Origin: Klebsormidium nitens
Lineage: Eukaryota > Streptophyta > Klebsormidiophyceae > Klebsormidiales > Klebsormidiaceae
Length of the DNA: 64,000 nucleotides
Assembly (NCBI GenBank): GCA_000708835.1
Contig: DF237090.1
Coordinates: forward strand, 93,936-157,935
Direction of reading: 5' to 3'
Shown here: piece after piece, positions 1 through 10,780 of the stretch
Layout of the letters: each line of letters begins with the position of its first letter
How positions within the stretch are numbered: the stretch's first letter is position 1
Position numbers and translations under genes: made by a program
The notes under the pieces: generated by a model
Seen by the model: only the letters and a program-made list of their open reading frames with translations
What the model was told of the DNA's origin: nothing
The model's database searches: none

Positions 1-81
1 CTCAGCCTGACTGAGGCTTTGAGCATGCAAGCAGAAACTTGAAAGGTAAAGCCTGCAGAAGCAAGGCACAAGTTGGCGAGT

Positions 82-3000
82 ATGCAATTCTGGCAGAAGA
101 TCGTCAAACCTCCAAACTGCGTCTCCTCGTGGCGTCTCCCTGTAGGCGTTTTCGTACTCATCGCCTCCCTCAGCCTTCTTGCATATCATCAGACCGGCCC
201 CGCTATTCCCCCGATATTTTCTGGTGACTTTGTAGACTTCTCATCGCTGTTGTTCGCGTCCAACGATAGCAAGTCAGGATCCTCCTGCTCCTGCATTGCA
301 AAGGAAGTTTTGGTGGACGAAGCGGCCCTCTTCAGGGAGGCGTCGCGAGTCTCTAATTGCGCAGCCACCTGCACAGTGGACAAGGGAAAGTTGGCGCTCC
401 TGTTTCTGACGCGAGGCCCTCTGCCTATGGCTCCTCTTTGGGCTCGGTTTCTTGAAGTAAGAGCAGCTTGCTCAGATTGTGATCTTCTTACCCCGCATCC
501 AGATGTTTGTCAGCATCGAACCACAAGCAAAAAAACCATTCGCCCCTGAGCTTTGATTGCTGCCTCAACAACGATGTGTGCAATCCCTGAACATTCTGCG
601 AGTTGGTCCCTGAAATACTTATGATAAGCTCATGTTTCACTTGGAAAACCTGCCTTGGACGGGTGGGGTTCGTAAGGGATTTCAGTGTGGGCACAGGTAT
701 GAGGCAAAAGATTTCCGGATAGAGGGAATCAAGTTTCAGTTTTATTCTCATTGGACTTGCGCTTCTTATGAACATCCTGAGGGAACCTTTCTGCGATGAT
801 GATGGTGGTGGTGGTGTTGATGATAGTCATGGTGGTGGTGCAGAATGTAGTTGATTGAAATCTATAAAGTGGCACCATCAACCTTGCCTTGAAGGGCGGT
901 ATACCTTAAGGCTGACTCTGGTCTATCAACCTGGCGGCCGTTTGCATCAATGTAAATCCATCCTGTTGGTAAATGGAGGCAGTAATGCCTGATCCTTTCA
1001 TGGTGACTTGCAGGGGCACGAAGGGCTCTACTCCATATACATCCACCCAAAGCCTGGATATGAGTACTCTCAAAATGAATTTCAAGAAGCACAGCCGTTC
1101 ATTGGTCGCCAGGTTCCAAGCGAGGAGGTAAGCTTCAATGCACTTCTACACAGTGTCATGCCTCTATTAGGGAACAGAATGAACGGCCTGCTTGCTGGCG
1201 ACTTTAGTAGGCGAAAGGTGGACCTGCCCTTGACATATGGTGTCTCAGGATATTGCGAATCATTCGTTTTGTTGACTAGGCTGAATGTTGGCACAGGTCG
1301 GTTGGGCTGCCCTTTCCGAGCTTGATGCAGAGAGGCGACTTCTGGCCCGCGCGCTTCTCGATCCACTGAACCAGAGGTTTATGCTGGTCTCAGAATCGTA
1401 AGCTTTCTCAGCTAGCCCAATTGCTACGAGGATGCCTTTTGAGGACAAGAAACGACTCGTTGTGGACTTTACTCAGTAGAGACAAAGAGACGCGACACAC
1501 TTACTCATTCTAATTTTCCAAACTGCCTTCCTGGGTAGCTCATAGGACAGCCTTCTTTGTATAAACACTGTTCTAGCAGTTTTTCTTACCATATCGGAAA
1601 GGGCCGCCTCTAATGCAAGTACCTTTCTTTTCCTGTACTTTAATAGGACTCACCGCGCCATCTTTGGCATACATTTCAAATCTATTTTCGATTCAGTGGT
1701 TTCGCCTAGCTCTAAAGTCCAGGTTCACAATTCAAACTTACGACTGCAACTCTGCTCACAGATCCTCAGGGGACTTCTCAAAAGCTTGTGGTAGAGTCCC
1801 TGCACATTGACTTTCATTCGACTGCCATAAAGAGCCTTCCTTTGGTAAAGGGTGAGCAGCCAGAGACAAGCGCGTAGGGGCCATGCAACATTTCCGCGTC
1901 GCAGATCGGATCTCGATCAAAGCAGCTATACTACTGCGGGTTTCAGGGCATTAGATGAAGAGAAGACGAGCACATCTGAGCTAATCATGTAGGTGTCTCG
2001 TCCTTGTGCAGGTGCATACCCATCCGAAGCTTCGATTACACGTACTCTCAACTGATGAGTCAAGAGCTGACATTCCTGAACAGGTGCAATCTGACCCATA
2101 TGAACTCTCGATTTCGGGCCTTCTGGCTACCGTCAGTTCTTGTACTTTATGGTAGTGAGTTGCCTTGAACTGCTTTGTTCGCCACATACATATTTAAGGG
2201 ATCTTTGATTCTCAGTGCGTCCAATCTGAGTCCAAGCTATATAAGTTTGTGCCCTAGCTACCGCATGGTTGGACACCTTTGCTTGATCCCAAGCGCAGAA
2301 GCAATCCTCGTCACAGCATCCAAAGGTCGCTCCGAAAGTCTTCTTTATCTTAAGCTCGACGTAGATTCGTTCTGTTACCTCAGATGAAGCCTCGATCTGT
2401 ATTCGTTGTCCTACTTGCCGCTTACACCTGAAGCCTGGTCGTCCGGTTGCAGTTTTGACGAAGTGGACTGGTGGGCGGGTCGGGGCCGCTATGTCCCACA
2501 GATCTTCCTTCCCGAGGTCACCCTTGAACAGTGGAGGAAAGGCGCACAGGTAGCCCCGAACACAACTGCAGGACGCCTTGTTTCAGTTCACAAGCCGCTA
2601 TTTTGCCAGCGAACAAGCCGTCCTTTCTTCTTGTGACAAGTGTCAAACAGACATCGCACCACTTCTTTGACGTTGCCCGCTTTCCAACAAACTTTCGAAT
2701 GTAGGTATCCCATCATCTTAGTGAGACGGTGTATGAAAGTGACTGACAGCGTGGTTAAGGTACTAACAAGCGTCACGTGCGGATGCAGTGGTTCACAGCA
2801 ACCAGACACGATGCCAACCTCATTGTGGGTGATATAAAATATTACAGCAACTACGCTGCTTACTGCCAGGTATGCCATCCGATCGCTCTTGGATCCGCAG
2901 GCCAGTGCGCCATGGCGACTTTTGCACCTGGAATTTAAGTGGTCCTTCTGAGAACCGTCAGACCAGCGGTCCATTGTCACATGTCGGCTGCGTAGTCGTG

Positions 3001-4371
3001 CTTTTGTCGTTGCGCTCGACGGGTTCCGTCGCGCCAGATTCGTCGAAGATTATCTGTCTCACATAATGAATTTTATCAATCTAGGTGTGCCCTCGATCTC
3101 ACCATACATGCTCAGATTCAATCTGAAGACCTGCCAGATTGCAGGCCGCCTTGTATACTCCGAACACTGCAGCATAACCAAAGCTGGATTGTTTGTGGTG
3201 CTGATGACTGCCCAAGTATGTTATGAACGCTGGCGTGTTGCTCATTTTTCCATATCCGCTTTGCAGGCCGTCCCCTTGTGTTATCCTGCGGAGCACTACT
3301 TTCCAACACTGCTATATGTGAGTCGCCGCAGTCAGAAGCTCGTGGATTCCCATTCCATCCTCATCAACGGCCGAAAGGAACGGGCTAGTGTACCTGCCCA
3401 ACAAAGCGCCCTTGTTGGCAGCAGACGTCATAGGCAGATGGAGTTTGGATTATAATTATTGGCGCCCACTGTTGCTGTTTCCCAACGTACCTTGAGGGGC
3501 AGACGCGAATAATAAAAAAGTTTGCGGGCGAACCAATGTTGAACCACAGCAGCCAATCGGCCAGCAAGCGGAACGCCTCTTCTGCTCTCATCTTCGTTGT
3601 TCTTCGTGCCATGCAGTCAGATTTCAAAACCGTCCTGCAACCATTCGCTGGGCGATTCTTGACTGTGTCCTGGAGCTTGGCTTGCTCTTCGAACTGACGC
3701 CCTTCATCATGCGTCTTTGCTTAGATCGAACACGCGGAGGGGCTAGCCAACGAGACCATGACGTTCGTGGACTGGTCCCAGGGAGGGGCGCATCCCAAGA
3801 CCTTCTTTTCACAGGACCTGTCACCCGGCGTCATTCGGTTCATTCAAGTAAGCAAGTCGCACTGCGTCGATTCACGGCTCATACGATCAATTCAGGCCAG
3901 TTTGTCTCGGATTTCCGGGAGATTCTGTTGCACGTTCTTGCTCAGACCCTCCATTCCAATTTGCTAACGATAGGTTCATTTTTGCCACCCTCTTTGAGCA
4001 CGAAGCTTATTGAAAGAACGCAACCCTGAACCGCTTACTAAGACGGTCACTAACTTGAACACGTTGTGCTTTTTGAAGTAGCACGGCCGGGGCACGGCCC
4101 GACGCTTCAAAGTGGTGCCCGGTACGATTGAGCTGGGTTTTGGAAATTGATTCGCATCGATCCTTTGTGTTCTCCTTCGCAAACACCAGTGCTGCAAGAC
4201 AGAGTCCGGATCTGGTCTCGTCTTCGTATGCAGGGCCTTGTCGACTGCCCCCACACGGGCCGCACCTTGCAGCACGGGGCGGAGCGCCCTTGCTGGCTGA
4301 TCATGCGAAAGGTCGCTGCAGAAAGTCTCAACCATTTGCTGAGCCTCTCTCCAGATGTGCTTGGTTACTGA
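82..4371 (+). CDS. Glycosyltransferase family 14 (core-2/I-branching-like, plant DUF266 type), type II membrane protein
   Basis: Nine exons with closing phases: 82-456, 1014-1127, 1297-1397, 2012-2083, 2453-2549, 2789-2869, 3267-3317, 3725-3847, 4234-4371, giving about 383 residues, normal for the family. The N-terminus has a short cytosolic tail and one hydrophobic anchor at about residues 20-37, as expected for a Golgi enzyme. Family landmarks appear in order: LALLFLTRGPLPMAPLW, HEGLYSIYIHPKP, AERRLLARALLDP, a SESCIP equivalent across an exon junction, GRGRY, LEQWRKGAQWF, EHYFPTLL, TFVDWSQGGAHP, and a C-terminal PCWLIMRKV followed by SPDVLGY. GT14 enzymes transfer sugars from nucleotide sugars to glycans; the acceptor here is unknown. 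The last acceptor (4231-4233) was chosen because it keeps phase; another site is possible. ATG at 82 is the first in frame before the anchor. Confidence 0.9.
795..840. repeat. GATGGT/GGTGGT trinucleotide-rich tract in GT14 intron 1
   Basis: Short imperfect GAT/GGT trinucleotide repeats lie inside the first intron of the GT14 gene. It is a simple-sequence tract with no coding role seen. Confidence 0.8.
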
Positions 4372-4450
4372 ATGCTTATGCTTATGTTTATGTATCATAG
4401 AGATGCTCAGTACAGGACGAGTGGAGGTTTCGACCAGAGTTGATCCCTCG

Positions 4451-4510
4451 TCTTAATATCGCCGTCAATTTCTGCCCGCGTCTTAATATCGCCGTCAGTG
4501 TCTGCCCGCG
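4451..4510. repeat. Two-copy 30-bp tandem repeat
   Basis: The unit beginning TCTTAATATCGCCGTCA occurs at 4451-4480 and again at 4481-4510 with two mismatches. It lies just downstream of the GT14 stop codon. Confidence 0.9.
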
Positions 4511-4670
4511 AGCACATTTTCTTTTCACTGACCATCAGCCAAGTCTTTCGACATGCTCAGGGCGCTCGCCGTCCCAGCAGCTACTCGCATGCATCTCAGC
4601 ACCAGCACATCTTTCACTTCAGGGTAAAGGTCAATCTGTCTTCCATGCCACGTTGGGCGCGTTTCAAGGT

Positions 4671-4930
4671 ACATATGACTAACTACTTCCGACCGTGCCC
4701 AAGCTCGCTATCCATGGCGAATCGGAACAATTGCAGACTGCCACGAGTACCGCCGTGTACGTCACGGCCGGGCGCCAGACAGTATCTTAGTCTACTCGAA
4801 ATCGGCAGAAGTGTCAGATGCACTCTCTAACCAGGCAAACCGACCCGCTCATAGTTTTATCCGCACAATTGAATTGTGAAGCTCTCCTGCCGGCCGCAAA
4901 ATTGCGTGTGACTCGATTGGGGCCGGGCCA
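4671..4930 (+). repeat. Diverged dispersed repeat, copy 1
   Basis: About 260 bp from ACATATGACTAACTACTTCC to GGGGCCGGGCC matches 14350-14590 in the same orientation. Shared blocks include ATGGCGAATCGGAAC, GAAATCGGCAGAAGTGT and CCTGCCGGCCGCAAAATTG. Small indels separate the copies. No terminal repeats or coding capacity were seen, so the class is unknown; a non-autonomous transposon or solo-LTR relic is possible. Confidence 0.75.
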
Positions 4931-5962
4931 TGGTACAAATCAACTTGGAACTTTTTCAACAGAGTCACTGCACTGATGCTGGCGTGTATATATATGGACG
5001 GATACGGGAGCGCACGGCGGAACTTGAGGCGCTCCTCCGGCCCTCAACAACACGATCGATGTGCATGCATCACTGTTCTATTGTTCGCATATACTCTACT
5101 TAACAGAACGTTAATCTGGCGGCCGAGCATCATGCCTCGACTAAGGGACCGTGACAGCATGATAAACGACTTTCTCGCCACTTCCTCACCCATACGATAT
5201 TGACAAGTTTGCCATGGAATCGAACGCCGCGTTTGGTCATAGCAACCGGTTGTACGGTTGCATAGTTGGTTGTATGGCAACTGCATGCACGTGGCGCTTA
5301 TTTGCCTAGCTGGTCCCAAGAAGAAATTACAGTCTATCATACCTCCTCCTCCCACAGGAGTCTGTTCAACAACGTAGATACGTCATGTTAGGTCCGGCTT
5401 GGACCAACCCTCGCCTGCTTCCTCCACATATTTACACAGCTTGGCAACAACATAGCTCCGGCTTGCTTGCTCTTGCTGCCACCTGTCCAATACCCCTACA
5501 TACCCCTCTTGCGAACCGAAACCTGAGTCAACCAAAGCAGCACTTCAGGGCAAATGATACAACCCTGCTTACTCAGGTCTCTGTTCGGGGACAAGTACCA
5601 AATCGATGCATGCGCAATAAGCGTTTTGAGAAGACCAACATTGGAATCATGATCATTGCACTAGTCTGGCCTTAGCTCTGAAGTTGCTCTGGCAGAGTCC
5701 TGACGACTTCTAGTACGCAATTGACCACAAAAGAAGGCAAATCGTACGAACAAGCACCATGTAATTCGATATCGCCCTTGTCCTCCTACCCGCACCTCAT
5801 AATGAATTTTGATCACAACCACTTGATTCGAACCAGAGACCCAGAGGAAGGTATTTCCTTCAACGTTAGCCAAGCCGGTCAGGCACGACTACCTGCCTTG
5901 ATGCTACTAAAGAAGCTTTGCGAGATATGTAGGTTTCAAAAAGGAAACCTGCCCACTGTTAT
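4931..5962. other. Intergenic, no gene recognised
   Basis: Only short open frames without similarity or splice context. It separates the GT14 gene from the 3' end of the minus-strand membrane protein gene, so it should hold both 3' untranslated regions. Confidence 0.5.
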
Positions 5963-8560
5963 TCAAAAGGGACCTACCGTGGGTAGAATCTTGCTTTGCC
6001 GCTCACCTTGGTCCACCTCAAGCAGTGCTGCTAACAACACCTCGGCCTCCTTCCCGTAGAACCGCTGCTTCCATATCCCGAACTCTCCCCGCGATGGAAA
6101 AGTCGTCTTCTGCGAGCAGCCATTCCACGAGTCCCATTTCGCCAGCACTGACGTCAGCATCTTGCGCAGGTTCTCTTCCACGAGCTCTTGACGGTATTGG
6201 CCCCGGTTGGGCAGCGTTGGTGTGGGGTCACGGTCGGTGCACAGTAGGATTGTGCGGCGCACGACGGCCTCCTTTCTGGTGCGATATCTGTAAGCGAAAA
6301 CGGCCCAGATAGCCGCAGTGGCAACGAATGCAAACAACGGGGCAGCCACCGCCGCTGCGGTTCTTATGTTGGCCCCCCCTCCTGCAGATTAAAAGGCAGG
6401 ATTTGATTTTCAAAGATGCCGGTTATTCTTTATCTTAAGCTGAGAAATTGACATCGTCACTGCTCCATACACCTGCCACTTGCGACTGACACAAGACGGG
6501 AGCGTTCTGTGCTTTGCCCTCTTTGATTTTACAAAAACGTGGGCTAGCTAGCCCATGCAGACGTTGCAAGTTTAGCAAGCCTGGCCGCGCCGTACGTAGA
6601 CTCAACCCAATCAGCCACCAATAGCAGCCATGGATTTAGGAACACGCGCAACCAAGACTAAAGCTACTGCAGCCCTCCAGACTCTGGCGGAACTGACTTT
6701 CTAAGGTCTGATGCGAGCGGACACTCTAGTATACTTGTCAACGGATCAAGTAATATGGGGCTTGTGGGTATCGGGCATGCTAACGAAGTTCTTTGACGAG
6801 TGCACGTTCAATGACAGTCCGTTTAAGCTACGTTACACAGGAAAGCGAAAACAAAGAAAGAAAGGGCCGGTGTGTCCGTACCATCCAAGAGCCTGTTCTG
6901 TGTTAAGAGGTCGCATGAGCGGACGTGTTCAGAAAACAGAACCAACCAAAATGTCAAAGCTCACCACCCTTGTTTGAAGGAGGCGCCAGTGGAGCCACTG
7001 GTTGGGTGTTGCTAGGAGGCCCTTGAGACGGAGGGGGTTGCAGTGGGGACCCGGCTGGAGGAGGGTACGGAGCCACAGTTGAAGCGGCAGTCGGCATTGA
7101 GGAGGGAGGGGAGATGACAAGGGCTCCTGTTGTTACGAGTGGGCTTGGAGATAAACTTGGGACTACAGTTGGGGCCAAGGTAGGGGCGACCGTTGGGGAT
7201 AATGTGGGGACGACTGTTGGGGTTAAGTTAGGGGCGACCGTCGGGACAGGGGCACCAGTGGATAGGGCCGGAGGGTTCGCTTGAGAGGCCCCCGCGGCAT
7301 GTGAGCAACAGCCCGCCAGAGGTAAGCTCCCGCTGCATGTGACCGCTTCGTCGGAGTAGCCCGTGCACGCGCATAAGGCGGGGCTGCCCGCAGAGTTTGC
7401 ACACTGGATGGTGCAGCAGGCAACGAAGGGCTCTGCACTTCCGAAGGTGGTGGATGCACAGACGGCGGTGGAAATGGTGCTCTGAGTGGTGCCCCCAACC
7501 ACCACGTAATGACATGAGCCCGAGCTGCCTACAGCGACAAAGAGTCCGCTGTTGATCAAACCATATAAACTCTGATGTATGCCAGGGAAATTGGAGACTG
7601 CCCATGTGAAGATGGAAGAGAGCGGCAGAGAAAGCGAGCTCTAGCCCCTAAATATTACCCATTTGAACCAAGCGGCCCTGGCGGCCATTCAGCAGAAGTA
7701 AACTTCAAGAGGGAAGTGTCTGCGAACAGTTTGACATCTAAGGTAACTTGCGAATCAGAGGCAGTGGCAACTGCAGCAGGCGCTGTAATGGAGCGGCACC
7801 GCTCAAACAGGTAGACTAACATTCACTAGCATTGACTATTGGCTGGGCTTTGCAGGTCAGCATCTTTTACACCTTCCATGAATGCCAAACCTTGCCAATG
7901 AGAAGGCTCGAAGTTAGCACATGACTGCACAATGTGCCGACGATTTTCAGTTTATGAACGTAGGGGTGAATTCGGCTTCAGGTGGCCGTACCAGATTATA
8001 GCCAATGACATCTGCCCCCAAAGGACATGTCCCGTTTCAGCTGCTCATAGCGAATTCAATACCAGGCCATCAGACGTACTGATGAAATATAAAGAGAATC
8101 TGACAATCAAATCAAGCGGCGACAGCTGACCTGAAGCTTGCAGCAGGCGCCGGCGTTCCAAAGTCCTTCTCTTCACATTAGGTGCCACGTCCCTGCCCCA
8201 GCTTCTGCTGCCTGGCCCCCAGATGTTGAAACCAGGACCTTTGCCTTTCGATGGCGCTGTTAGATATGCAGACTGCAAACCCGGCTCAGATGGCAATGTG
8301 TGCCATGAGGGATCCCCTTGGCTGGATTCTGCATCCTCTGGCTGCACAATGTGTGGTGCGAGGCTGCCAACATCTATACCCCTTGTGTCAGCAGCTGTGC
8401 AGCTATACAGGAAGCTCAAGCTCACAGATATCAAAGTAGCTGCAGAGAAGGATGTGTGCAGCCAGCAGACCCTATGCTTCACCTCAAGGTCGAATGAATG
8501 CTTGCGGGCCTGCTTTGAAGCGCTGTCCCTGGCTCCTGAATACATCGGCCGAAGCTCCAT
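5963..8560 (-). CDS. Single-pass membrane protein with Cys-rich ectodomain and Thr/Pro linker
   Basis: Three exons close in phase on the minus strand: 8560-8131, 7597-6965 and 6381-5963, about 493 residues. The N-terminal part has a hydrophobic stretch near residues 38-55, read as a signal peptide or signal anchor. Exon 2 encodes a Cys-rich block (CCTIQC, CACTGY, GCC), then a low-complexity linker of repeated PTVAP/PTLSP units. Exon 3 starts with one clear membrane span (AAPLFAFVATAAIWAVFAY) followed by basic residues and a cytosolic tail of about 110 residues without a recognised domain. The arrangement suggests a cell-surface or wall-linked protein. No catalytic domain was found and the family was not recognised. 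The first donor is a weak GTCAGC, so that junction is the least certain. Confidence 0.65.
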
Positions 8561-8921
8561 GTCACATGCAGAAAAGGGGCAAACTGGGTGCCGTCTTGTC
8601 TACCGGCGGTTGTTTTGTCAGCTGCACGCAGCCACTACCGCCGTACCGGTATTGGCACTGGAGCTGACTCGCGCGGCGTGCCAGCGGCACTGGCAGCGGC
8701 AGCACCGTCTTCTTTTCTTCCTGCTTTTCTTCATTCTTTGACAGTGAAGGCGGCAGCACTCGCTGATTGATCGGAGCCGATTTTTAACCGTGGACCACTG
8801 GTTGATGATATGATCCGCAGCAGATTTTGGCGAGATCTACCTGACTTACAATGGTTACATGGTTACATGCTTCGTCGTAATCCTCCACAGTACGGGAGAC
8901 TACCGTACTTGCAAGGCTTCC
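8561..8921. other. Upstream region of the membrane-protein gene
   Basis: Contains the putative promoter of the minus-strand gene that starts at 8560. No TATA box or other site was identified with confidence. Confidence 0.4.
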
Positions 8922-9147
8922 AAGCAGCGTTCGACACGGAGTTTTTATTCTGTCGGCTGGGAGCCGACAGTTCTCCGGTGAGTCGGCTGGACCTCTGAAC
9001 CGGTCGGCTTATGTCAGGCAAACACCTGAAATCCACCTCGATTCTGTCGGCTTTTCGGCCGACGCCCCTCGGTTGAGTCGGCCGGGTGGTAATTCCGTCG
9101 GCTGACGTTTGCCTGGTGTGACGGTCGGCTCGTGTCGAACACTGCTT
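8922..9147. mobile_element. Short element with 17-bp terminal inverted repeats and internal GTCGGC palindromes
   Basis: The left end AAGCAGCGTTCGACACG (8922-8938) is the reverse complement, with one mismatch, of the right end CGTGTCGAACACTGCTT (9131-9147). The 226-bp interior holds many GTCGGC/GCCGAC blocks and a second inverted pair around TCAGGCAAACACC and GTTTGCCTGGTGT, so a single strand could fold back on itself. There is no coding capacity. It fits a MITE or other foldback element; no convincing target-site duplication was seen. Confidence 0.6.
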
Positions 9148-9264
9148 CCAAGTTCCAGGAGACATCCCGATCTCTAATGTCCACCGTACATTTCCGGCTG
9201 GATGATCATCTTGCCGATTCCTGCGCCAGCGGCCATCATTCACGTCTCCGTAAGGTAAGCCCGC

Positions 9265-9597
9265 TAGGGTTGGGTCGTACGGTCATACGCCGTAGGCGTA
9301 TGTATGTACATACATACGGAATATGCCGTATAATCAAAATGCCCTTCAGCGTATAAGGTTCTCCCAGCGTATATAGAGAGGGCTTGAGCCTTGCATTTTC
9401 AAAGATTATGGGGCAATTTTTGCCGTTTTAGCGCCTTTTTACCGTATTTTGTACGTATTTTGGCGTATTTAAATACAGGCCCTATACGGATGCATACGCA
9501 TACTGCGTAGAATTATACGGAATACGCTAACATACATAACATACGCTACGGCTACGGCATACAATTGGTCGAATATACGGCTATGGACCCAACCCTA
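9265..9597. mobile_element. Probable non-autonomous DNA transposon (MITE), hAT-like ends
   Basis: Perfect 12-bp terminal inverted repeats, TAGGGTTGGGTC at 9265-9276 and GACCCAACCCTA at 9586-9597, bound a 333-bp AT-rich interior. The interior is full of GTATACG/CGTATAC-like subrepeats, unlike the GC-rich flanks. TAGGG-type ends are common in hAT elements, but the flanking 8-mers match only partly, so the superfamily is a guess. There is no open frame of note. Confidence 0.7.
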
Positions 9598-10780
9598 CCA
9601 CCGGCTCCGGTACTCCGGCCAGTACGGTACGGTACGGTACTCTCGGAATTTAATACCTATCATTAAATTCGTCGGCCGGCACTGCTGCCGCCGGCGGCAG
9701 CTGGTGCTGTGCTGATACATGTCAAGTTTACCATACCAACGCCCAAGGTTACGTTGCCCAAAACTAGCAACGATTTTCAAAATCTGCTGCGATTCGGCGA
9801 ATGACCCCCCCTTCCCCATCCGGACCAACATTGCCAGCGCTAGGTCTCTCGGGTGGAGGTCCCAGGCTCCAGCGTGTCACCGGCGGCCGGTCTGAGCCGA
9901 GGCCCGGCATCCGACCAGTAATCGGTGCTCCGCAAAGTGGCGCCGGTCGTACGTCGTGTGCGAGTTGCGCGGGCCAAAAAAGAGTACCCGGGAGCCACCC
10001 GGAGGCTTGCGTACCAGGCGCTTGAGTCTACCGCGGTACGTACTGCCGAATTTCGCCGGGCAGTAGTGTTTAGCGAAGACTTGCTCGGAATTATTCTGCC
10101 TTGAAATTATCGTCCCCCCCGCGGGAAAAATTGGCGCGCTGAGGGGCTAGCCTCAGACCGTCAGATGACATCCGCCATCAATCGGAGGGTTCCAGTGGGT
10201 CATGCTGACAAAAGCAGTGGCACGTCAGCTTATATCGAATGGTGACCAATTTTGGGCGTCGTAGTCGTAAACTTGATACCGGTACCTATATGTGCTGTGC
10301 AGTGTGCAGTGTGTTGTGATACTTTTTCGGGCAGCGGCCGGCAGCACGGAATCTTCCTGCTCAACTGGCCTACGCGTCCTACACCTCTGCCACTGCCAGT
10401 CTCCCCGCCGCCCACCGGGGCCACAGCTTTAGGACGCCGGCCGGAAATCGCAAAGACCATGTAGGTATTATTTTATTTTTGGGGCTAGGACGTCGACGTG
10501 AGGCAGGGACGTTTGTTGAGACGTGTGCACTGTGTCCACCTGCGAGCTCCAACAATGTTGCGTTGAGGAAGTGAGCATGCTTGGGCAGCTGCTGGGCGGC
10601 GACGCTTCAAGTGCATTGAAGCTCATGTACTGCCACTGGGAAATCAGAATGTTCTTACCCTATGACGAGGCCATGAGCATTAGCAGATGGTCGGGTAGCA
10701 AAGGTTGCCTTGAGCTAGCTTGACGGGGACATTTCAGGAGTCTGCTTGAACTTGCAAGTGATCAAAACCTGAGTGGAATC
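9598..10780. other. Intergenic, GC-rich, no gene recognised
   Basis: Begins with a GGTAC microsatellite at about 9622-9640. Short open frames are present without similarity or splice context. The end of this stretch should contain the promoter of the secreted Cys-rich protein gene. Confidence 0.4.

Noticed and set aside
2588-2980. 130-codon minus-strand frame in the GT14 gene
   Set aside because: Antisense to a GT14 exon and introns; no similarity or splice context.
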